This document shows, in pieces, positions 9,476 through 16,857 of a stretch of DNA of 64,000 nucleotides. A program made the position numbers and the translations under genes. Numbering within the stretch: the first letter of the stretch is position 1; each line of letters starts with the position of its first letter. Under the pieces are notes generated by a model. The model saw only the letters and a program-made list of their open reading frames with translations. It ran no database searches and was not told the origin of the DNA. The stretch comes from Mucilaginibacter jinjuensis (GTDB taxonomy: Bacteria; Bacteroidota; Bacteroidia; Sphingobacteriales; Sphingobacteriaceae): assembly GCF_028596025.1 (NCBI RefSeq), contig NZ_CP117167.1:5208001-5272000 (forward strand), given 5' to 3'.

Positions 9476-10105
9476 ATGATTTTTCTAACCTTCTTTATCG
9501 GACTGATAGCAAACTTTATCGGTTACATACCTCCGGGCAACATTAACCTTACGCTGGTACAGCTTACCATTAACCGTGGTATTAAGCAGGCATTGCAGTT
9601 TATAACCGCATTTTCGTGCGTTGAATTTTTCTTCACTTACTTTATTATGCACGCGGCCGACTGGCTGCATCAGCAAATTCATCTGGATACGATTATAGAT
9701 TTTGTGATGATCGTTTTGTTCGGCACCATGGGTACTATTACGTGGATCCACCGAAACCAACCGGCCAAAACCACTTACTCTGATAAAGAAAGTATTAAAT
9801 ACGGCATATTGTTAGGGTTCTTAAATCCTATGCAGATCCCTTTCTGGTTAATAGCCGGAACTTATGTTATTACCCACGAATGGATTGTAGACGGCAGATT
9901 GGGTTTATTTATTTTTAGCTTGGGTTCGGCATGCGGCGCATTTTCGTGCTTGTTTATATACGCCCATTTTGCCAAGTATATTCAGGAAAAATTCGCCTTA
10001 AGTACCAAGCTTATCAATGTGAGTATCGCAGTTCTATTTTTTGCTTTTGCAGGTTACCATATTGTAAAACAGGTTTACCTGCTGGGCTTTAAGCACAAAT
10101 TTTAG
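9476..10105 (+). CDS. LysE/RhtB-family amino-acid exporter
   Basis: This 209-residue inner-membrane protein has the LysE-superfamily pattern. It begins MIFLTFFIGLIANFIGYIPPGNINLTLVQLTINRG, where PPGxxN near residues 18-23 is the family signature. It then has about six hydrophobic segments, with the second half starting at KYGILLGFLNPMQIPFW. Members export amino acids such as lysine, threonine or homoserine; the substrate here cannot be read off. The stop overlaps the convergent DUF2157-like gene by 4 bp. A TAACTTTG box lies 5 bases upstream of the ATG. Confidence 0.87.
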   Translation: MIFLTFFIGLIANFIGYIPPGNINLTLVQLTINRGIKQALQFITAFSCVEFFFTYFIMHAADWLHQQIHLDTIIDFVMIVLFGTMGTITWIHRNQPAKTTYSDKESIKYGILLGFLNPMQIPFWLIAGTYVITHEWIVDGRLGLFIFSLGSACGAFSCLFIYAHFAKYIQEKFALSTKLINVSIAVLFFAFAGYHIVKQVYLLGFKHKF

Positions 10106-11157
10106 TCGATAGATGCTTCTTTACTTTTCAGGTTCCAGATCTTCTCTGCCTTACGACCAATGAGCCAGAACGAGCCCGCCAGTATGGCGAAGAACAGTGT
10201 TTTATTGGTGTGCTCCCAAAAGTACTCGAAGTATTTGGTGTAGATAAATATGAGCAGAAAGGTAATGCCAAACTCGCGGGCTATTACGTCTTTTACTTTC
10301 AGTCCGTACAATAAAAACCCTCCGGCAACAACAGCAGAAATTATCCCCCAGTAAAATAAACTGATCTGTTTTACATGCCACCAGCTGTCTATATTGCCAT
10401 AATTGCCGAAGATGCTCAGCAACCAAAGTGATAAAAACAGGTATAATAAACCGGCCACATAGGTAAGTTCGTTAAACCGGTAAAACCATTTTTGTTTCTT
10501 TAAAAGATGGCAGGCCAAAACCAGCAAGCCACCAAATACAACGAAACGTAGCGGATAATTCATCCCCAGGAAATAATCGCTCCATCGGGTTTGATAACCG
10601 GTTTCTGTGCCGAACCAGCTCCCCATTGAAACCAGGGCAAACAGCCAGATCAACCTCGAATCCATCCGCCAACCCAGAAAGCCGTATACAAAAATGGATA
10701 CCAGAAATAAAAGCGAATAGTGCCCCGAGCCGTTATCGAATGTTTTGCCCAGATAGGCAATACAACAGGCCGTAAATAAAATACCGGTAAAAACTACGGC
10801 CTCGTTACTGAATATACGTTCAGGGTTGCGTTTCTCGAGCCTGCGGCCCCAGATAAAGAAAAAAGCAGCTATAACACCAGATAAAATACTGATGATAATA
10901 TCGGGCGTATAATAAAGATTTTTGAGCAGGTTAATTACGGCATCATTAACAATGAGGTAGCAGAACGATGCCCCACCACAAACCAGTGCTATCCAAAACG
11001 AATACTTGGCCAGCCGCATCCAATCAAAACCTTTTACCTCGTAAGAATGGCGGAGTTTTTCGGCAGTTGAACCATCAATCAGATGATCTTTTTCCCAAAC
11101 ATCAATAGCCCGGTTCAGAAATTCACTTTCCTGTTTATCGAGGTTTAGTTTGGGCAT
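10102..11157 (-). CDS. DUF2157-like multi-pass membrane protein
   Basis: This 351-residue protein opens with a short soluble helical domain (LDKQESEFLNRAIDVWEKDHLIDGSTAEKLRHSY) and continues with about nine hydrophobic segments. The layout, N-terminal helical tag followed by many helices, resembles DUF2157 proteins, whose function is unknown. The hydrophobic block GVIAAFFFIWGRRLEK and the late pair FGITFLLIFIYTKYF and LFFAILAGSFWLIGRKAEK agree with an integral membrane protein. It is probably monocistronic. A repeat-like AT-rich gap of 111 bp separates it from ribF upstream. The family name is tentative. Confidence 0.68.
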   Translation of the reverse strand: MPKLNLDKQESEFLNRAIDVWEKDHLIDGSTAEKLRHSYEVKGFDWMRLAKYSFWIALVCGGASFCYLIVNDAVINLLKNLYYTPDIIISILSGVIAAFFFIWGRRLEKRNPERIFSNEAVVFTGILFTACCIAYLGKTFDNGSGHYSLLFLVSIFVYGFLGWRMDSRLIWLFALVSMGSWFGTETGYQTRWSDYFLGMNYPLRFVVFGGLLVLACHLLKKQKWFYRFNELTYVAGLLYLFLSLWLLSIFGNYGNIDSWWHVKQISLFYWGIISAVVAGGFLLYGLKVKDVIAREFGITFLLIFIYTKYFEYFWEHTNKTLFFAILAGSFWLIGRKAEKIWNLKSKEASID

Positions 11158-11268
11158 GTGTGGTGAGTGGTTATTAGGTTATTGAGTTATTGGTGCTTAT
11201 CAAATATAACATTCTTCATATTATATTAACATAATGCCTAAGGTTTCGTTTTAGTGACCTAATAACTA

Positions 11269-12195
11269 TTAACTCAATAACTCCAACACATCAACCTTAT
11301 CCTTGCCTAACTGCACTACCAGTTCATCGAGCGAAGCAAACTTAATATCACCGCGAACAAAGTATAAAAAGTCCATGCGGATGGTTTGGTTGTAGATATC
11401 CTCGTTGAAGTCGAAGATGTTCACTTCGATATTGCGCGTCATGCCGTTAATGGTAGGGCGCTGGCCTATATACGCCATACCTTTATAAACAATGCCGTTG
11501 ATATGCACTTTTACAGCAAAAATACCATCACTCGGGATGAGTTTGTATTTTTCTTCGATTAACAGATTAGCTGTTGGGTAACCCAATTGCCTGCCCAACT
11601 GATCGCCTTTAATTACTTTACCTGTGATATAGAATGGATAACCCAAAAAGGTATTAGCTAGTTCTATCTTATCGTTCAGCAAAGCTTCACGGATACGGGT
11701 TGAGCTTACGGCCACGTCGTTAATATCCTGTTCAGAGATTTCTACCACTTCATAACCATAATCGGGGGCCAAACGTTGCAAATCGGCCAATCCGCCCTGG
11801 CGGTCTTTACCGAAGCGATGATCGTAACCGATCACAATTTCTTTGGTGCCAATTTGTTTCACCAACACTTCGCGGATATATTCTTCGGCGGTTTGGTTAG
11901 AAAAATCGCGGGAGAATGGCGTGATGATCAGATGACCTACACCCAACTCTTCCAAAAGATTTGCTTTCTCTGCAATGGTGGTGATCAGCTTCAGGTTTTG
12001 ATCTTCGGGATGGAGAATCATACGCGGATGCGGGAAGAAGGTAAGGATAACCGTTTCCCCTCCAACCTCTGCGGCCAACTCTTTTATTCGGTTGATTATT
12101 TTGCGGTGCCCCAGGTGTACCCCATCAAATGTACCGATGGTTACTACTGCATTTTTTACCGGCTCAAATTCATCAATGTGATGATATACTTTCAT
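11269..12195 (-). CDS. ribF: Bifunctional riboflavin kinase / FAD synthetase
   Basis: RibF phosphorylates riboflavin to FMN and adenylates FMN to FAD. The N-terminal nucleotidyltransferase half shows TIGTFDGVHLGHRKII (about residues 18-33) and the YDHRFGKDRQG loop near 120. The C-terminal flavokinase half starts at GDQLGRQLGYPTANLLI (about 193-209). At 308 residues it has the full family length. The ATG at 12195 was preferred over a GTG/TTG-type start 12 bp further up because MKVYHHIDEF matches the family start. A possible -7 box (TATCTTTG on the minus strand, 12205-12212) touches the truB stop, so ribF may have its own promoter within the truB-ribF pair. Confidence 0.95.
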   Translation of the reverse strand: MKVYHHIDEFEPVKNAVVTIGTFDGVHLGHRKIINRIKELAAEVGGETVILTFFPHPRMILHPEDQNLKLITTIAEKANLLEELGVGHLIITPFSRDFSNQTAEEYIREVLVKQIGTKEIVIGYDHRFGKDRQGGLADLQRLAPDYGYEVVEISEQDINDVAVSSTRIREALLNDKIELANTFLGYPFYITGKVIKGDQLGRQLGYPTANLLIEEKYKLIPSDGIFAVKVHINGIVYKGMAYIGQRPTINGMTRNIEVNIFDFNEDIYNQTIRMDFLYFVRGDIKFASLDELVVQLGKDKVDVLELLS

Positions 12196-12212
12196 AGATA
12201 GTAGCAAAGATA

Positions 12213-12935
12213 TTATTTAGCAGCTTCGGGCTGTACTTTAAGGCTGCGAATATTGTTAACCAATTCCATCACCTCAAACGCATCTTCAATCTTAAAATTG
12301 CCGCTGCGGGTACGGCGTAATTTCGACATGTAAGCGCCATTATTCAAAGCCCTGCCAAAATCATAAACCAGCGAACGGATATAGGTTCCCTTACTGCAAA
12401 CCACCCTGAATTCAACCTCTGGCAAGTTAATAGCTGTGATCTCAAATTCACTGATAGTTACCGTACGCGATTTTAATTCCACTTCTTCACCCCTCCGCGC
12501 TTTTTCGTAAAGGCGTTCACCATCTACTTTAATAGCTGAGTGAGCCGGAGGATACTGCTGTATTTCGCCGGTGAATTGTTTGGTGGCACTATAGATGTCT
12601 TCTTCTGTAATATGGCTGATGTCGAAAGTCTCGTCAACCTCAGTCTCCATATCGTACGATGGTGTAGTTGCTCCCAGCACCAGTGTACCTGTATATTCTT
12701 TTTCCTCAGCCTGGAAGGTATCTATCTGTTTGGTCATTTTGCCGGTGCAAACAATAAGCAAACCAGTCGCCAACGGATCAAGCGTACCTGCGTGACCAAC
12801 CTTCAGTTTAAGCGGTTTAAATGAGTTGCGGATTTTGCCAACTACATCAAAACTGGTCCAGCTGTAGGGTTTGTTAATGAGAAGCAATTGTCCCTGGGCA
12901 AACTCGTCGAGGGTTATGTTGAAATTATTCTCCAA
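12213..12935 (-). CDS. truB: tRNA pseudouridine-55 synthase TruB
   Basis: TruB makes pseudouridine 55 in the T-loop of tRNAs. The 240-residue protein has LLINKPYSWTSFDVVGKIR at the start and the catalytic motif GHAGTLDPLATGLLI at about residues 48-62, with the nucleophilic Asp in LDP. KEYTGTLVLG and SKGTYIRSLVYDFG follow. The C-terminal PUA domain is largely absent, giving the short form usual in Bacteroidota. It precedes ribF by 17 bp in the ftsX-DUF3098-uppP-truB-ribF neighbourhood. A TACCTTTG -7 box lies on the minus strand at 12952-12959, 17 bases before the ATG, so truB likely starts its own transcript after the 255-bp repeat block upstream. Confidence 0.95.
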   Translation of the reverse strand: MENNFNITLDEFAQGQLLLINKPYSWTSFDVVGKIRNSFKPLKLKVGHAGTLDPLATGLLIVCTGKMTKQIDTFQAEEKEYTGTLVLGATTPSYDMETEVDETFDISHITEEDIYSATKQFTGEIQQYPPAHSAIKVDGERLYEKARRGEEVELKSRTVTISEFEITAINLPEVEFRVVCSKGTYIRSLVYDFGRALNNGAYMSKLRRTRSGNFKIEDAFEVMELVNNIRSLKVQPEAAK

Positions 12936-12951
12936 TATTTTATATAAAATG

Positions 12952-12959
12952 CAAAGGTA
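12952..12959 (-). promoter_or_regulatory. -7 promoter box for truB
   Basis: On the minus strand the bases read TACCTTTG, an exact match to the Bacteroidota -7 consensus TAnnTTTG. The box lies 17 bases upstream of the truB ATG. No clear -33 element was found. Confidence 0.55.
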
Positions 12960-12969
12960 GTTATTAGAG

Positions 12970-13185
12970 GCAAGAATCGAGAATCAGGAGGCAAGACATC
13001 ATCATTCATCGTAGAGACACAATACCTTGTGTCTCGTTTGCAATTCAAAAAGGCATTTCCGATCTGTAGGGAGACACAAGGTATTGTGCCTCTACGGAAT
13101 TTAAAGCATAAAAAAGAGGCACAAAATTTTGTGCCTCTACGTAATATCTTCAATCTCGATTCTTGACTCTCGATTCCTGATTCTC
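12970..13185. repeat. Composite palindromic intergenic repeat block
   Basis: The 255-bp gap between uppP and truB is almost filled by nested inverted repeats. An outer pair carries GAGAATCAGGA-type sequence (12980-12990 and 13175-13185). Inside it, GTAGAGACACAATACCTTG (from 13011) and its near reverse complement (13069-13095) form a second pair. A third unit at 13116-13137 is a perfect 22-bp palindrome beginning GAGGCACAAAA. The same kind of palindrome, GAGACGCAATATATTGCG..., occurs at 41731-41752. No coding capacity is evident. Confidence 0.75.
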
Positions 13186-13190
13186 TTAAA

Positions 13191-13982
13191 TTAAATCACT
13201 TCCAATGTATGCCCCGATAGGTATACTGCTATAATAATACCGCCTACAATAATGCGGTAGAAACCGAATAATTTGAAACCTCTTTTCTCCAGAAAAGTGA
13301 TGAAAGTTTTAATAGCCAGCATAGCAACAATAAAGGCAATTACGTTACCTACTGCTAATAACTTAATTTCTTCACCGCTGAAAATGTGGCCTTCTTTGTG
13401 GAAATCCCAAAGCTTTTTAGCTGTTGCTGCAAACATGGTTGGTACGGCCAGGAAGAATGAAAATTCGGCAGCTGCGGTACGGCTTAGCTTTTGCGACATA
13501 CCGCCTACGATACTTGCAGCCGAACGTGACACCCCCGGAATCATAGCCAAACACTGGAAGAACCCGATTTTTAAAGCAGTTGGTTTATCAATCTGGCTTT
13601 CTTCGGTCACCGTTGCTTTATTGAACCATTTGTCAACAAACAATAAAATGATACCACCTACAAACAGGGTTATGCCAACGGTTAAAGCACTATCTAATAA
13701 AGCGTCAATTTTTTTGGCGAATAGTAAGCCGAAAATTGCTGCCGGGATAAAAGCCACCAATAGTTTTACATAGAAATCTAACGATTTTAAAAATCGTTTG
13801 TAGTATAAAACCACTACCGATAATATTGCGCCCAGTTGGATGGCTACGGTAAATAGCTTAACAAAATCACCTTTATCGCCCATGATAGATTCGGCAATAA
13901 TCATGTGGCCTGTTGAGGAGATTGGTAGAAATTCTGTCAATCCTTCAATAATTGCCAGAATAATAACGTGGATTAAATTCAT
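13191..13982 (-). CDS. uppP: Undecaprenyl-diphosphatase UppP (BacA)
   Basis: UppP removes a phosphate from undecaprenyl diphosphate, recycling the lipid carrier for peptidoglycan synthesis. The 263-residue protein has the two family signatures: EGLTEFLPISSTGHMIIAE at about residues 13-31, holding the catalytic Glu residues, and PGVSRSAASIVGG near residue 148, holding the catalytic Ser/Arg. About eight hydrophobic segments agree with a BacA-type membrane enzyme. It follows the DUF3098 gene by 3 bp, in the ftsX operon. The gene start coincides with the end of that neighbour, suggesting translational coupling. Confidence 0.95.
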   Translation of the reverse strand: MNLIHVIILAIIEGLTEFLPISSTGHMIIAESIMGDKGDFVKLFTVAIQLGAILSVVVLYYKRFLKSLDFYVKLLVAFIPAAIFGLLFAKKIDALLDSALTVGITLFVGGIILLFVDKWFNKATVTEESQIDKPTALKIGFFQCLAMIPGVSRSAASIVGGMSQKLSRTAAAEFSFFLAVPTMFAATAKKLWDFHKEGHIFSGEEIKLLAVGNVIAFIVAMLAIKTFITFLEKRGFKLFGFYRIIVGGIIIAVYLSGHTLEVI

Positions 13983-13985
13983 TGT

Positions 13986-14255
13986 TTATTTAGCAGCAGG
14001 CTTTTTAAGGATAGCATAAAAACCTAAGCCAAAACCAGCTAACACAACAAGCGGTGCAAGTACAATTTTGGTTGAGCTGTAAATGTCGGTAGTGCCGCTC
14101 ATTAATACGAAACCTAAGGCTACTACAACTGCGCTTACAGCCAGTAAAATGTAGTTGCTTTTTTCGAAGATGAATTGTACCGGCTGAATATTTTCAGTGG
14201 TTTTGGTTGATGATGTGCCTGCTGTACGTGCAGACGGTGTATACTTTTGTGCCAT
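13986..14255 (-). CDS. DUF3098 family small membrane protein
   Basis: This 89-residue protein has a polar Ser/Thr-rich N-terminus and then two hydrophobic helices: YILLAVSAVVVALGFVLMSG and IVLAPLVVLAGFGLGFYAIL. The FIFEKSNY-(helix)-helix-KKPA pattern between ftsX and uppP is typical of DUF3098, found only in Bacteroidota as far as I know. Its function is not established. The position, 6 bp from ftsX and 3 bp from uppP, suggests a role linked to division or cell-wall recycling, but that is inference from context alone. Confidence 0.85.
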   Translation of the reverse strand: MAQKYTPSARTAGTSSTKTTENIQPVQFIFEKSNYILLAVSAVVVALGFVLMSGTTDIYSSTKIVLAPLVVLAGFGLGFYAILKKPAAK

Positions 14256-14261
14256 AATATC

Positions 14262-15140
14262 TTATCTGTATAAGTCGTATATTTTTAAACGAAGGAAACG
14301 GTTTACTGCAAGGAAAGTGCTCAACCCTGAGATCAATACTCCAAGGCCAACTACACCCAAAAACACAATACCAAACTCGGTATAGTTTTGCAGGATCACC
14401 AGGTCAGGGATTTGTTTGATTGCCAAAAACAGCGTACCCACCAGTATAATAATGGCAATCAGCGCACCCAGCAAACCATGCCATATCCCATAAAGCAAAA
14501 ACGGCTTACGGATAAATGATTTGGTTGCCCCTACCAACTGCATCGATTTAATTAAAAAGCGTTGCGAATAGATAGCTAAACGGATTGTATTATTAATCAG
14601 CGCTACCGATACCACCACAAATATGCCGGCAAAAACCAAAATAATTAAAGTTATCGAGGCCAGGTTCTGGTTCATTTTGTCAACCAATGGCGCCTGGTAG
14701 TTTACTTCTTTTACCAGTGGGTTTTTCAATAACTCGGCTTTAAAAGCTGCGATATCTGCATTGTTGGCGTGTTCGGCCTTCAGGTAAACGTCTATTGATT
14801 CTGATAGCGGGTTAACACCCAGGAATTTGATAAAATCTTCACCCAGGTCTTTCTGCATTTTGCGTGCAGCAAGCTCTTTACTTACGTATTGGGTTTGTTT
14901 TACAAATGGGTGGCTGTCCAGTTGTTTTTGCAATTGCAATACATCGGTTTCGCGGGTAGTTTCATCAACATATACGTTTACTACGATGTTCTCTTTCACA
15001 TAACGCGAAAGGTTATTGGCATGAACAAGTATCAAACCCAACAGGCCAACCATTAATAATACCATGGCTATACCAAATACAGTAGATATGTAAATGGCTT
15101 TTGTTTTCTTGGCCGACGAGCTTGCTTCAAATTCTTCCAT
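14262..15140 (-). CDS. ftsX: Cell-division ABC transporter permease FtsX
   Basis: FtsX pairs with the ATPase FtsE and controls peptidoglycan hydrolases at the septum. The 292-residue protein has a first helix near residues 18-40 (STVFGIAMVLLMVGLLGLILV). An extracytoplasmic domain follows with the NIVVNVYVDE start and the PLSESIDVYLKAEHA segment. Three further helices form the FtsX/MacB-type permease core (ITLIILVFAGIFVVVSVALINNTIRLAIYSQR). FtsE is not adjacent, which is normal in this phylum. It leads the operon ftsX-DUF3098-uppP. A TAATTTTG -7 box lies on the minus strand at 15157-15164, 16 bases upstream of the ATG. Confidence 0.93.
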   Translation of the reverse strand: MEEFEASSSAKKTKAIYISTVFGIAMVLLMVGLLGLILVHANNLSRYVKENIVVNVYVDETTRETDVLQLQKQLDSHPFVKQTQYVSKELAARKMQKDLGEDFIKFLGVNPLSESIDVYLKAEHANNADIAAFKAELLKNPLVKEVNYQAPLVDKMNQNLASITLIILVFAGIFVVVSVALINNTIRLAIYSQRFLIKSMQLVGATKSFIRKPFLLYGIWHGLLGALIAIIILVGTLFLAIKQIPDLVILQNYTEFGIVFLGVVGLGVLISGLSTFLAVNRFLRLKIYDLYR

Positions 15141-15156
15141 AAATGTGCTTGATTTG

Positions 15157-15164
15157 CAAAATTA
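15157..15164 (-). promoter_or_regulatory. -7 promoter box for the ftsX operon
   Basis: The minus strand reads TAATTTTG, matching TAnnTTTG, 16 bases before the ftsX ATG. It would drive ftsX-DUF3098-uppP. The -33 element is not obvious. Confidence 0.5.
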
Positions 15165-15252
15165 CAATTCCGGGTATAAAGGTAAAATTTTATCCCTATT
15201 TATTGCTTTTGCAGTTGATTATGTAAACCGTTTTAACACGATTTAACAAAAA

Positions 15253-15275
15253 TTAACGCATTTGTTTTGCGTTAA
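15253..15275 (-). terminator. Terminator after the 102-residue secreted protein gene
   Basis: TTAACGCA (15253-15260) and TGCGTTAA (15268-15275) form a perfect 8-bp stem with a 7-base loop. On the minus strand it is followed by TTTTTGTTAAA, so it fits a rho-independent terminator for the gene ending at 15301. Confidence 0.65.
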
Positions 15276-15300
15276 AAATGCTTTGTTGAGACGATAAACA

Positions 15301-15609
15301 TTAATTAGCCAGAAGCTGCTTGTAAATTAATACAAAATTAGATGAGGTTCCGCGCTGCATAATATTTGATGCCGAAGTGCTTAACACCCATCCGTTCTGC
15401 GCCATATAGTTAAATATAGCGTCAACGGAATCAAACTGAATGGTTTCTTTGTTCCTGCCACCATCATCTATAGCCACTTCATATTTTGCGCCATGCGGAT
15501 ACACATAAACCAGGCAGGTTTTCTCTTTATACCGGTTCGCCGTAAAATCTGTTTGCGCAAAAGCATAAAACGGCGAAGCAAGCAGCAATAAATTAAGCAC
15601 CTTTTTCAT
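15301..15609 (-). CDS. Small secreted protein, tandem paralogue 1
   Basis: This 102-residue protein has a signal peptide (KVLNLLLLASPFYAFAQ) and is the most divergent of three neighbouring paralogues. Its mature part carries the shared pattern: the IQFDSVDAIFNYMAQNGWVLSTSAS segment and the C-terminal NFVLIYKQLL. In the other two the same positions read FNSMxGxxNYMAQxGWV and xHLIxKRPL. The family is unknown to me. It probably works in the periplasm or at the cell surface. It has its own downstream terminator hairpin at 15253-15275. Confidence 0.75.
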   Translation of the reverse strand: MKKVLNLLLLASPFYAFAQTDFTANRYKEKTCLVYVYPHGAKYEVAIDDGGRNKETIQFDSVDAIFNYMAQNGWVLSTSASNIMQRGTSSNFVLIYKQLLAN

Positions 15610-15692
15610 AGGGGTATTAAACTGTGATTTGCTGTATGACTAACCTTACCGCAAAAAGTTAAACAGGCTTATTGTAACAAGTTTATAGCAAT

Positions 15693-16028
15693 TTAAAGTG
15701 GACGCTTATAAATGAGATGTAGCCTTTGTGTGAGTCCGTTATTTAAAGCTTCCGGATATGATGTTACCAACACCCAACCATCCTGAGCCATATAGTTCAT
15801 TATACCTATCATAGAATTAAATTCCCTCGGCTTATTATTGGTATTTTTAATATAGGGAACTTTATCAAAGTTTTGATCTGTCTTACTTATTTTTAATCTA
15901 TATCCATAGGAAAATCCTTCGGTTTCAGCCTCACAAAATTCTTCTTTGGGCTTATACTTTAATGAATCTGTTTGGGCAAAACAATATGCTGGCGCGACAA
16001 ATAGCAGCAGTAAAAATAACTTTTTCAT
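15693..16028 (-). CDS. Small secreted protein, tandem paralogue 2
   Basis: This 111-residue protein has a signal peptide (KKLFLLLLFVAPAYCFAQ) and then DSLKYKPKEEFCEAE, nearly identical to paralogue 3. The conserved C-terminal half reads FNSMIGIMNYMAQDGWVLVTS and ends LHLIYKRPL. Two-thirds of the positions match paralogue 3, so this is a recent duplication. No catalytic motif is visible; a single Cys (in FCE) in the mature part is shared with paralogue 3. Function is unknown. Confidence 0.78.
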   Translation of the reverse strand: MKKLFLLLLFVAPAYCFAQTDSLKYKPKEEFCEAETEGFSYGYRLKISKTDQNFDKVPYIKNTNNKPREFNSMIGIMNYMAQDGWVLVTSYPEALNNGLTQRLHLIYKRPL

Positions 16029-16045
16029 GGGTTTTAGATTGAATT

Positions 16046-16378
16046 TTAAAGTGGACGTTTAAAAATTAAATGAATCTGGCCTGTGCTGCCTCGGTCTACT
16101 TCGGCAAATGATGATACCATTACCCAGCCGTATTGTGCCATATAATTAAGCACGCCCGCCATCGAGTTAAACTGCCTGGTTTTGTTGTTGGCATCTTTAA
16201 GCCAGGTTAGCTTACCAGACTTTTCATCCTTATTATTTATTTTTAATTCGTACCCGAAGTAATAATGTTCGGCCTCTACCTCACAAAACTCTTCTTTGGG
16301 CTTATACTTTAATGAATCTGCTTGGGCGAAGCAGTACATAGGTGCTACAAATAGCAGGAGGAATAATAACTTTTTCAT
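16046..16378 (-). CDS. Small secreted protein, tandem paralogue 3
   Basis: This 110-residue protein has a signal peptide (KKLLFLLLFVAPMYCFAQ) and the mature start ADSLKYKPKEEFCEVEAE. The core FNSMAGVLNYMAQYGWVMVSS and the end IHLIFKRPL are shared with paralogue 2, from which it is separated by only 17 bp. It is the first of the three to be transcribed. NYMAQxGWV is a pattern I have seen in small hypothetical proteins of this phylum, but I cannot name a family. No function is proposed. Confidence 0.78.
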   Translation of the reverse strand: MKKLLFLLLFVAPMYCFAQADSLKYKPKEEFCEVEAEHYYFGYELKINNKDEKSGKLTWLKDANNKTRQFNSMAGVLNYMAQYGWVMVSSFAEVDRGSTGQIHLIFKRPL

Positions 16379-16535
16379 AAGGTTTTAAATTGTGTTTAAT
16401 GTATAGACGTGTAACGCCGTAAAAAGTAACATCCCGTTTTTGTAATAAAGTTGTTGTATTTGTGAATACAGATTGAGGCGGATTTAAACAAAAAATCGCC
16501 GCATGAGTTAATCTATCAACAATAACACTTACATC

Positions 16536-16772
16536 ATGACAAAGCCAGCGAACGATCCTAATAAACCATCACCATCAGATACCCCTACCGAAAGACCGGT
16601 GGATAACGGGCACAAAAGCGTGGTGAAAAAAGAGGATAAACAATACCATGAAGAAAATGCCAACTTCGGCAACGTAGATAAGCAGCGCCGCAACGACGAG
16701 GAACCTGTAAACCCCATCAAAACCCCGCCGACAGAAGATGAAGGCATGAAAGAAGGGAAAGTACAGCCGTAG
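16536..16772 (+). CDS. Small, highly charged hydrophilic protein
   Basis: This 78-residue protein (MTKPANDPNKPSPSDTPTER...) is rich in Pro, Lys, Glu, Asp and Asn, with no hydrophobic segment and almost no aromatic residues. It is therefore likely disordered. The ATG at 16536 is well placed after an AT-rich leader, and the frame has no internal alternatives. Small disordered proteins of this kind are common and often stress-related in Bacteroidota, but nothing here shows function. It reads towards the convergent ABC transporter gene. Confidence 0.6.
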   Translation: MTKPANDPNKPSPSDTPTERPVDNGHKSVVKKEDKQYHEENANFGNVDKQRRNDEEPVNPIKTPPTEDEGMKEGKVQP

Positions 16773-16797
16773 GTTTAGTTATGAGTTTTGAATGTGT

Positions 16798-16842
16798 GAA
16801 TTAGTGAGTTATATGCCCTGCATTATCACAACTCACTAATTC
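16798..16842. repeat. 13-bp inverted repeat between convergent genes
   Basis: GAATTAGTGAGTT (16798-16810) and AACTCACTAATTC (16830-16842) are exact reverse complements with a 19-base loop. Related GAGTGA/TCACTC-rich sequence occurs at 41936-42125 and 8412-8450, so this belongs to a dispersed repeat type. Confidence 0.6.
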
Positions 16843-16857
16843 ACTACTCACAACTGC

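Noticed and set aside
12970..13185. A CRISPR array in the repeat block between uppP and truB.
   Set aside because: The units are palindromes with irregular spacing and alternating orientation, without spacers of constant length; no cas genes are present.
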